This document shows positions 55,240-64,000 of a stretch of DNA of 64,000 bases, piece by piece. The stretch spans positions 310,001 through 374,000 of the forward strand of contig NW_006917100.1 in the NCBI RefSeq assembly GCF_000516985.1. Direction: 5' to 3'. A program made the translations under genes and the position numbers. Under the pieces are notes generated by a model. It was not told where the DNA came from. It did no database searches and saw nothing but the letters and a program-made list of their open reading frames with translations. The stretch's first letter is position 1. The number at the start of each line of letters is the position of its first letter. The stretch is from Pestalotiopsis fici W106-1. Taxonomy: Eukaryota; Ascomycota; Sordariomycetes; Amphisphaeriales; Sporocadaceae.

Positions 55240-56447
55240 TTTGGAGGATGCATTATTGGGATGAACGTTTTGCTATAGACACTTTTTGAATTGATTCAGT
55301 TTAACAATGGGAGCGTCTGCGGCAGAAAGCAGTGAATACAATGACTGCGAAACAGCTGCAATTGCGTCTTTACCTAGAAATCTCTTCATCGACTTGTTGA
55401 TCTAAAGTGACGAATTGGACTGTTGATGGAATAAGGTGTTTCGGACCCTATACAAATGTCATGAGACCATTGCACAATGCCGCAGAGTTCATCATTTTGT
55501 CACCATCATGAAGGTTTTTGGTGATGCGTCGACGAGTATGAAGAATAGGTCAGGCGCACGCTGACTTGACTCGGCTGCAGGGGGACGCGATGAACCTCGG
55601 CTGAAATAGTGGATCGAGACTCAGACCCTTTGTCGCGTGCTAATCTTTAAGATTGGCCATGCAAATGCAAATGCCGTCTTGGGTTTGGGATAGGACGGAA
55701 GCCCTTTATTTCTCCAAGTTTTCTCCAAGAAAATAAATGACATCAGTTCTCCAAAAGCTGGGGAATCTGGGGGGAGGGACCGAACAGCCAGGGCGTCAAT
55801 CACATGCTTAAAGTTCCCGTCTAACGTAACAAATCGAACCCTTCAGAAAATGGACCGAACACATGACACGACTCGAGCCATAACCCGAGCGAGTTTCGTT
55901 ACGGGGATTGGAGACCAGCAAGCACAAGGTCCCACCTCATTCACAGCCCGTCCGTCTCCCCCACAAACAGTGGAATGGATACCCCCGGGGAAAGACTCCA
56001 GGCTTGCCAGGTGCGCTAATGTAAGCACGGCGTCCTAGGCGGATGCTAGTGGTGATCCTCGCTGTAGGAATGCGCTGTAGAGCCACTTTATCGTTGCCAA
56101 TTCGGCGCCGCTGACTGGTGCTTCTCTTTGGTAGTATCCCTAATCTTTCGGTGCTCTGACGACGGGTCAACGAGCCACAAGCCCACACCCCAGCACTGGC
56201 ACTGGACTGGACTGGAGCTCTTCTCTCACATGTGATTCTAAAATGATGCCGACCTAACGAGCTCGGGTCAGCTCTTCTTTTTTAAGAATGCCATGACATC
56301 CGGCATTTCTGGCCCTTTTTCATTGTGGATTTGTATTTCTCTGACCTTTGTTGAACTAAACTTCTTCTTCTCGATACCATTTCTTCTTATTCTTGTGCAT
56401 ACATCCAACCATTATTATACATACATAGATTGGATACCGGCGAAACC
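55240..56447. other. Intergenic, no supported gene
   Basis: 1.2 kb between the MDR and acyl-CoA dehydrogenase genes. Only chance-length ORFs are seen. A pyrimidine-rich stretch precedes the dehydrogenase start (56335-56400). Confidence 0.5.
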
Positions 56448-58232
56448 ATGTCCCAGACTTTCAAGGCCAGCGACGTTGCGTCGCATAACAAGCCGGACTC
56501 GTTGTACATTATTGTTGACGAGGACGTCTACGATGTCACCAAGTTCCAAGATGAGCACCCTGGTATGTATATGCATCAATGTCAGCATATACTAATCTAC
56601 ATTCCAAAATTGCTAACAACACATCTTCTCTCCTACCAGGCGGCAAAAAGATCCTGCAAAAAGTCGGCGGCAAAGATGCCTCCAAGCAGTTCTGGAAGTA
56701 CCACAACGAGGCTATCCTAAAGAAGTACAAGTCTTCGCTGCAGGTCGGCTCGCTCGACACGAAAAAGAAGGTTGAGGAACCTGCCAAGCCAGATCCCGCT
56801 GTTGCAGCACCCAAAGCTACACCCGCCGCATCCAAGGCTGTTGCAAATGCCAACCAGGAAGAAACCGAGGCCCTGGAACCTTATGGCGACCAGATCCCCT
56901 TTGCAGACCCCAGCTGGTACCAAAACGTACGTCTTATACAAACCGCTTTCACATGCAAGAAGCTTTGTATTTATATATATTGACTTGGCACAACAGTATC
57001 ACTCTCCCTACTTCAACGAGTCGCACGCTGCCCTGCGAGCCGAGATCCGCGAATGGATCGAGACCGCCATCGAGCCCAATGTCACAGAATGGGACGAGAA
57101 GAAGGAGGTGCCACGGGAGATCTTCCTCGAGATGGGTCGCCGTGGCTACCTTGCCGGTCTTCTGGGCGTGCACTACCCCGTCGAGTACACCAAGAACTCG
57201 GTCAAGGCCGTGCCACCGGAGCAGTGGGATCTCTTCCACGAGATGATTGTCACAGATGAACTGTCCCGCGTAGGCAGCGGCGGTTTCGTCTGGAACATGA
57301 TTGGTGGCTACGGCATTGGTGGCCCGCCCTTGATCAAGTTTGGCAAGAAGGCGCTCAAGGACCGCATCATGCCCGGCATCCTTTCGGGTGAGAAGCGGAT
57401 ATGTCTTGCCATTACCGAGCCCGACGCCGGCTCTGACGTTGCCAACTTGGGCTGCGAGGCCAAGCTCAGCGAGGACGGCAAGCACTACATTGTCAATGGC
57501 GAGAAGAAGTGGATCACCAACGGTATCTGGTGTGACTACTTCACCACGGCTGTGCGCACCTCGGACAAGGGCATGAACGGCGTGACCCTGCTCCTCATTG
57601 AGCGCGACTTTGGCGGTGTCAGCACGCGCCGCATGGACTGCCAGGGTGTCTGGTCGTCGGGTACGACCTACATCACCTTTGAGGACGTCAAGGTCCCCGT
57701 CGAGAACGTGCTCGGCAAGGAGAACCAGGGCTTCAAGGTCATCATGACCAACTTCAACCACGAGCGCATGGGTATCATCATCCAATGCCTGCGCTTCAGC
57801 CGTGTCTGCTACGAGGAGTCGGTCAAGTACGCCAACAAGCGCCGCACCTTTGGCAAGAAGCTCATTGACCACCCCGTCATCCGCATGAAGCTCGCCCACA
57901 TGGCCCGCCAGATCGAGGCCTCGTACAACTGGCTCGAGAACCTCATCTTCCAGTGCCAGAAGATGGGCGAGACCGAGGCCATGCTGCGCCTCGGTGGACC
58001 CATTGCCGGCCTCAAGGCCCAATCCACCCTCACCTTTGAATTCTGCGCCCGTGAGGCCAGTCAAATCTTTGGTGGTCTCTCGTACTCGAGAGGTGGCCAG
58101 GGCGGCAAGGTCGAGAGACTGTACCGTGATGTGCGCGCTTACGCCATCCCCGGCGGTAGCGAGGAGATCATGCTCGACCTCAGCATGAGACAGAGCTTGA
58201 GGGTAGCCAAGATGACGGGCATGAAGTTGTAG
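56448..58232 (+). CDS. Cytochrome b5-acyl-CoA dehydrogenase fusion
   Basis: A 545-residue flavoprotein with an N-terminal cytochrome b5 domain. Exons are 56448-56562, 56640-56926 and 56997-58232. The b5 part (about 1-80) has both haem ligands: His in DEHPGG, split by intron 1, and His in WKYHNEAIL. An Ala/Lys/Pro-rich linker (about 85-120) follows. The dehydrogenase starts near residue 130 with the signatures ICLAITEPDAGSDVANL and GEKKWITNG, then FGKKLIDHPVIRMKLAHMAR and an IPGGSEEIMLDL C-terminus. The usual MCAD-type base position is occupied by Pro/Gly. Glu390 in NFNHERMGI matches the LCAD/IVD-type base. No clear peroxisomal or mitochondrial signal. This fusion architecture is known in fungi; acyl substrate unknown. 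Confidence 0.92.
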
Positions 58233-59785
58233 GGTCGAGTGGTTTGACGAAGTGATGAATAGGATTACCGATTAAAGAATACCTTCCTGTTATATATTTA
58301 GTCTCAAAACTTTCTTTTTGTATTAATCCAGACACATTCATGTCTTGTAATCTGATTACTTCCTTTGTGCCTAGGTAACAAAAGTATGCCACTGAAATTA
58401 CACAAAACGGTGTGTTTTCGTTTGTCAGGGATGAGAACTCTGAAGTGTCTTAGGTAGAATAAGCTTGACTCCTTGATACATACTGATCCTTTGGTTGCAA
58501 GACTTGATGAAGAGGCATTGCTCCGTGATCACCCTTACTATATTGGAATACGATTGGTGGTTCATCAACCCAAAACTATCGTACTGCGGCTAGCAATATT
58601 CACACCTAGAATCGCTTCCTTTGAATTTTCTCTTTCCCTTTTCCTCCAGAAGAAATGAAATTAAAAGGAAATATCCGTATCATTATTCAATCTAAATCTG
58701 AGAGCAGATCAGACATAAATAAATATGGGACGTTTGGCAGATTGGATAAATTGAACACTCAACCAAACTTCTCGAATTCAATCTTCATTAAGAGAGAGGC
58801 AATTGCCCGAACCGTTATGCTTACGATTATCCCGATGGTGAGTAGTGAATCGTGTCGCATAGCATAATCCAGGCTCTCTGAATCTCAATTAATTTCAATA
58901 TTGTTTTCAGCAATGCTTGAATTACAACACCAAAGGACAAGCATTTTCGATCGATTTCAACTTCGAAGAAGGCACGCTGTTGAAAAGATGTAGATGCGAT
59001 TATGTAATTCGAAATTCATACGGTACATTTTAAACGCACTTGCCATCTTGGGATGAAAGTGAAGCTTTTGTGAGACAAAATCTGCCTTTTACTCTGCAAT
59101 TTTAACACTCACCAAAGCGATGCGACACTTCGCCACGTGGGCAGGTGGGAGCATATATAGGCTATTCTTTAGGTACATTACTCTTCACTGCAATTTTAAC
59201 CCTCACAAAGGCCATGCAACACCTTGCACACAGACAGGTGGGGAGCAGATTGCGATAAGCCTATAAGAATGATCTCTCACAATACAGAAAACAATCCAAT
59301 TAGACAGCTCATATGTGGCCCATCACAGCCATCGCCTAAATTCCTTTCACTGCAATTTTAACCCTCTTAAAGGGTAGCTTGACCTGCGCTACCTTGGTCG
59401 GCATCCAGACTCATATATTCAGGATCATAATGCCTCGCTTATTATTACTTAGCCAGCCGCCACAAATATACGAATTGATGTAGTTTCAACTTCGCAGTTG
59501 CATCAACGTTCAATGTGCACAAGTACAACCAATGTGGTAAACGATTCACCGCTCGATACGACTGCGTTAGGGCATATTTCAAAGTTGATATTCCAACCCC
59601 CCCAAGGCTTTTCAACTCTCTTCATTATAGGCGATCTTATTGTCTAGCATGTCATGTCTTGAACTCAGGATCTTTAGGATCTTGCACGCCCCTAGCACAG
59701 GTGTTCTTATTAGGAGTTGACATTAAAAGCTCGTCCGATTATAGCCCGTCTAGAAATACACTCTTCTTCCAAAAAGACGTCTCCA
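58233..59785. other. Intergenic, AT-rich, with imperfect repeats
   Basis: 1.55 kb without a supported gene. It is AT-rich at 58600-58760 and contains the imperfect repeat listed at 59094-59390. Confidence 0.5.
59094..59390 (+). repeat. Imperfect dispersed repeat, CTGCAATTTTAAC units
   Basis: Units start at 59094, 59188 and 59350, each with CTGCAATTTTAACnCTC. The first two stay similar for about 60 bases (through AGGTGGGGAGCA-like ends), roughly three quarters identical by eye. The third shares about 20 bases, followed by AAAG. Non-coding; origin unknown. Confidence 0.65.
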
Positions 59786-60666
59786 TTACATCTTAATGTC
59801 GAAACTAGTACCGCAACCACAGCTACTCGACGCCGCAGGGTTATCCACAATCTTGAACTGGCTACCAATGAGCTCCATGGTAAAGTCGAGCTTGGAGCCC
59901 TTTAGCAAGTCCAGACTGGGGACATCAAGCACAATCTTGGGCGCCGTAGCCAGGGCCTCCTCACTCCCTTCTTCCACCGGTGCGTCGTCTTTGGCAAAGG
60001 CAAAAATGGTATCATCCTCGGTGAGTTCTTGTTGCAGAGAGTCGGTACTCGTGGTAGTCGTCGTCGAAGGCGCCATTTCGGCTTCGGCCTCGGGGGACGG
60101 CTCGTCGGGTATCGAGGCTTCGGACGAAGGGGCCAGCGACTGTGGTAACGTTACCAGACCCATTCGGTACTGGAAGCCGTGGCAGCCGCCGGATTCTACT
60201 TGTATGCGCAGGGCGAGATATGGGTTCTCATCTTTTTCCATGATTTTCGTGAGGCGCTGTTGAAAAATACTTGTAAGAAACGAGTGTTGTGATTCCAAGT
60301 AGACCAGAGAAACCTTACCTGAGCTGCACGCGGCGTGATCTCCAGCATCATTTCCTTGCCCTCCTCGTCCACCTGTGGATTACGAATCGCCTGGGTCCTC
60401 CGCCGGGAGCTCGTACTGCTAAAGGCGCGCCGGGCAAAGGACCGCGACGAAGCACTTTCGAGTGAGGCATGGTGTCGGACGGCACGGTGGTGAACGGAAG
60501 GGTTGCTGCTCCTGGGGTGTTGTACAGTTGTGACTGTTCGGAGATGTCGGATCTGCTGCTGTCGTGGGAGGAAGACCTCGAGAATGGAGGAGCTTTGGCG
60601 GGCGCCGGCAGAGAGCTGCACAAACAGCCTGGCGGCCGAGGGAGGGTTTATACAGCGAGGCGGCAT
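59786..60666 (-). CDS. ISA2: Mitochondrial Fe-S assembly protein Isa2
   Basis: A-type scaffold/carrier of the mitochondrial iron-sulfur assembly machinery, acting with Isa1 in [4Fe-4S] maturation; 272 residues. Exons are 60666-60319 and 60256-59786. The first ~90 residues are Arg/Ser-rich and lack acids (SSRSFARRAFSSTSSRRR), a typical matrix presequence. The HesB/IscA domain begins at LEITPRAAQ, joins RLTKIMEKDENPYLALRIQV after the intron, and carries the cluster cysteines SGGCHGFQY and SSCGCGTSF (three Cys, complete). A Ser/Thr/Glu-rich insert of about 45 residues separates the strands, longer than in yeast. Assignment to Isa2 rather than Isa1 rests on the insert and on the long presequence. 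Confidence 0.88.
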
Positions 60667-61346
60667 CTTGAGGAATGTGGACTGGGTTGTTGTGTTTTAT
60701 TCAGGTTTGTGTCGGCGAAAGATGGTGAGAGCGCGCGCGCGTAAAAGGGTTCGTGAGTGACTGATGAGAAGCTGTTGCGAAAATCGGGTTGGTAATGTGT
60801 AATGTTTAGCCGGCAGCTTATTATGCCTGCACCACTGTTGGTTGGCCGTCGCCGAGCTCCAGGGAATAAAGCGGGGACCGGAATGCCGAGCTTGAGAGAA
60901 ATCGAGACCCATCTCGTGGGGAAAGATACTTTGGTTTTATACTCGACGAGTCATTGTCTTGACTTGCTGTATTCCATATATCCTACATATCAATAAATCA
61001 TAGATATAGTGATTGGATTTTATGTCTATTTCATGCCCCAAATCTCTAGCTTTGTGTGTAAGCATCCCCTATTACTCACATGGCAACCAGAACGACATAC
61101 GCCACGTCGGAAAAGTACATGGCCCTACAACATGGAAAAGTCTTTGCACGAGCCAGGCAGAGGCAGGCAACACGACTCTCACTTTTAATCGTAGTGGCTT
61201 TACTACTAATAATTTGTTCGAATTTTCCCTTGTTCCATTATTAAAATCAAAATAGGGGAATCTTTATGCCGCAATCAATCGACACCGGAACGCCGTATGA
61301 AAGAATAACCGTAGCCCGCCAAACAACTTGAGAGCAAGATTCAAGT
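60667..61346. other. Intergenic, ISA2 promoter side
   Basis: 680 bases between the Lgl/Sro7 3' end and the ISA2 start. A GC-rich (GCGCGCGC) tract lies at about 60732-60741. No gene. Confidence 0.5.
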
Positions 61347-64000
61347 TCACAAAAACTTGCTCTTGAGACCGCCAAAAATCATATTTCTCTTCTGTTGTCC
61401 CACCCACTTGGAGGCATCCTCGGCCCATCGCTGACTGGTATCTGCTGCATTTTCCAATGCGTCACCAGTGAGGTTCAGCTTCTCCGTTCGTTCATTGAGT
61501 GACCTGGTCAGGTATTCACCCCATCCTTCTGCTCGCCTGGCATCAGCGTAGACCGGATTCATCTGTCCAGATGCGCCACCCTGCTGCTCTGCGGCTGTAG
61601 CAGCAATCATGCGCTTGCTAGGTGGCCTATCTGGACCTCCAATGAGCAAATCAAGGTCGGTAGGTGTTATGTACTGCGTGCCCGATAGCCACTGGACGTT
61701 GGAGATTGTAGGGCGCGCCGGAATCCGCAGTCCTGGGTTGATCAGAATATCTGCCGTGTTTGAAATTTCTTGACCGGCACCCCACACGTTCAATATGGCA
61801 AGTTCCGACGGGCCCGTCCAACAGAAAACGTTGCCATCTTCGTCGACAATGGTGTCGGTGCTGCGGCTGCCATCCATCATCTTGAGTGGTGCACTTCCAA
61901 TCTCCTTCAAGCCTGGAAGCGAAAAGGCCCGAGTCATGCGATCACCAAACACACCCACCAAGGCCATGCCATGCAGATCGAGTTCAACAACAGACGCCGC
62001 ATCGCACAGGTAGTCGTCAAATGATTTGGAAGCACCCTTGGCGGACGCGGGCTTGAAGATGCGAGCTTCGGTTTGGGTCACTATTTAGATGGGAAATTAA
62101 GTTAGCATCAAGTAGGTTTTGGCTAGGCATTTCAAGGGACAACATACCGACAACAAGCAATCCATTGACCTGCTTGCCCTCCCGCAGCCCAGCAACCGCA
62201 TGACCAGTGGCGTACGCTGGCTTGCCAGTATCTGCCACGATTGGGCAGATGGCTACGACCTTGTCGCTCAGATGGGTCACTCCGGCGACCTTGGCAGTGT
62301 ATCCATTGCCTGCCGGGAGGAGGGTAAATGTAATGACCCGCCCTTGGTTCGTACCGACAAAGCAGCAGATGCTGGAGAATTTGTCATTTTCCAGGGTCAT
62401 GACACCAAATTGGATGACTGCTGGCCATTCCTTGGCACCTGCTGGGCCCTTGTCGCCCCTCAGAAAAGACGATCGCTTGTCTTGTTTGGCAAACTCTGCC
62501 ATGGACACCTGTAAGATGACTGTAGGACCTCGCATATCAATGATGCTAAAGAAGCCATTCTCTGAGCCCACACCAATGAAGCCGACATCGGCAACTTTGA
62601 CGACGGTTATGGGCCCCTGCATCATTTCATACAGCGAGTATGGCTGAAGACCTTGCTTCAGCGAGGGCTCTGCTCGGGAGCTGATATCTGTGAGGCCACC
62701 AGGGTTCGGGTCCAAGTGCTGTGTCTGATTTTTTCCATAGAACCGGTTACCATCCCATCGATATATAACCACTTCGCCACCGCTCGTGCCCACTGCAAAC
62801 TCTCCAGTGTTGGAAGCCATGCTCATCGACGTGATGTTAATGTCGTCAAAGCGATTCAAGGAGCGGGCAATGTCCACCTGCAGCTGAGTGGGATTCTCGA
62901 TTTCGTCGCCATGTCCAACGTCCCAGATGCGAATTGTGCCGTCAGCGTGAGCTACCTGAATGATGCTTCTTCCAACAAACTTGCGGTGCGGCAATGGTGC
63001 CTCTTTGCCTCCCTTCAACAGAAGCTCGCCTTGGTTGCGAGTTTCAATCATGCCCAACCACCTGGAGCGCTCCAGGGTTGTAACGGTAAACTTGACTGCA
63101 AAAGGATGCACAAATGACAGTGAGGGATGGAGCTGGTTCGTTGGCGAAATGGGGTATCCACTGGGGAAACTCAGAGTGAGCAGTTCGCCAGATGACAGGA
63201 GGGTCATGACAGCAATCGGGTCTTGCGCGCCAGCAAAATGAGGCGAGTATCGTGGCATCAAGTAGAAGTCGACAATCTCGGCACCAGACGGCGTCTCGAG
63301 GACATTTTGGCGTTTGCCTCTGCCGTAGTCGGCCAGGGCTTGCCAAGAGGATGTCTGATAATTGGGCGTGACACCGAGGTCGATGAACAATAACGCGTTC
63401 GCCGGCTGATCCAATGTCTGACCACCGGCAATCAGAAGTCCAGAATCCTCGGGGTTCTCTTTGCAGCACCAGGCGATGCGGACATACGGGTGCTTCGCAC
63501 TTGAATTTCCAGAGTTTGGAACCGGCTTGTCAACATTGAAATCGTACAATGTTCGGGCCATGACAACTCTACCATCCTTGGCATCCCAAAACACGAGACT
63601 CCCATCCTCGTGAGCCGTAAGTATAAAGGTGCCAGTTGGATGCCAGACAGCGTGGGTGACCTTGGGCTTCCTCATGGAATCGACAGCAATGGTGTTGCCT
63701 CCAGGAGCTCCCGGCGGGACCTGATATTCAAAGAACTGGGTCGCCTTGTTCTGCTTGAAGGAGTAGAGGGCGATGCCATGGGTATATGCAATCATGAGCT
63801 TGCCAATATCCCGGGGGTGCAGCTGCATCGACACCAAACCAACAGCCCTGGCCTTGGAGTCATACTGAGGCCAGAAGTTGGGAAGCTTCAGGGGCGAGAG
63901 CCGTTCCCGGTCCAAATCATATGCGACTATCTCGCCGCTCGCAGTTCCCAAGAAGCACCAGTCCAGCATGGGATCGGTGACCATGGAAGTAATGACGCCC
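61347..64000 (-). CDS. SRO7: Lgl/tomosyn/Sro7-family exocytosis protein, 5'-truncated
   Basis: C-terminal ~860 residues of a WD40 double beta-propeller protein of the lethal giant larvae family. These proteins bind Sec9/SNAP-25-type t-SNAREs and regulate polarised exocytosis. Exons are 64000-62148 (open at the window edge) and 62080-61347, with a 67-base intron (GTATGT, TGCTAAC branch site, ATAG). Recognisable propeller strands include TASGEIVAYDL, TGTFILTAHEDGSLVFWDAKDGRV, HADGTIRIWDVG and TSGGEVVIYRWDG. The C-terminus (LTRSLNERTEKLNLTGDALENAADTS, then QQKRNMIFGG) resembles an R-SNARE motif, as in tomosyn. The in-frame Met at 63984 is internal, because the frame continues to the edge. The start lies outside the window. 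Confidence 0.9.

Noticed and set aside
56949..58064. 371-codon minus-strand ORF across the acyl-CoA dehydrogenase
   Set aside because: Antisense shadow of a GC-rich conserved exon, with Ala/Val/Leu/Gly-rich composition and no recognisable domain.

Overview
The window is a stretch of nuclear DNA from a filamentous ascomycete. The evidence is compact genes with 50-130 base GT/AG introns, a Zn2Cys6 regulator, a DASH-complex kinetochore gene, GPI-anchored GH72 cell-wall remodelling, a cytochrome b5-acyl-CoA dehydrogenase fusion, and an intron-bearing nuclear tRNA-Phe. Protein style and gene content suggest a Sordariomycete, perhaps Hypocreales. That placement is inferred; no marker here fixes the genus. 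There are about 29 protein genes on both strands, no intact transposon, no CRISPR array and no secondary-metabolite core enzyme.

Layout. 0.5-8.5 kb: a GH72 glucanosyltransferase, a DHA1-type MFS transporter and a gamma-glutamylcyclotransferase-like enzyme. 9.6-18.5 kb: proteasome lid subunit Rpn3, TFIID/SAGA subunit TAF12 and an acidic low-complexity protein. 21-24.7 kb: DASH subunit Spc34, a DsbA/FrnE-type thioredoxin-fold protein and an SRPBCC protein. 26-30 kb: an HSL-type hydrolase beside a Zn2Cys6 regulator. 30.9-37.7 kb: mitoribosomal uS2m, chaperonin CCT7, an unknown protein and a small PAH-domain protein. 38.7-42.3 kb: two secreted proteins transcribed towards each other, a GH127 beta-L-arabinofuranosidase and an MRJP/yellow-family protein. 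42.7-51.2 kb: a Ctp1-type carrier, FEN1, a second HSL-type hydrolase, a His/Ser-rich protein and an SBPase-like phosphatase. 52-64 kb: an F-box protein, tRNA-Phe(GAA), an MDR reductase, the b5-ACAD fusion, ISA2 and the 5'-truncated Lgl/Sro7 gene.

Most genes are housekeeping genes (proteasome, TFIID, CCT, mitoribosome, Fe-S assembly, FEN1, DASH, exocytosis). They are interspersed with accessory metabolism and secreted enzymes, without clear operon-like clustering.

The most unusual pattern is an in-frame UAG that splits three loci. These are the F-box gene (194 codons, UAG, 185 codons), TAF12 (660 codons, UAG, 171 more open codons), and the unknown gene at 35.3 kb (32 codons, UAG, then the main ORF two codons later). 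All three stops are UAG, and each lies in the loop of a small hairpin that can be drawn by eye. This is the signature expected for sexual-stage A-to-I editing of UAG to UGG, known in Neurospora and Fusarium. Readthrough or simple nonsense mutation remain possible. A 5-base microexon in FEN1 carrying the catalytic Asp34 codon is a second notable feature.
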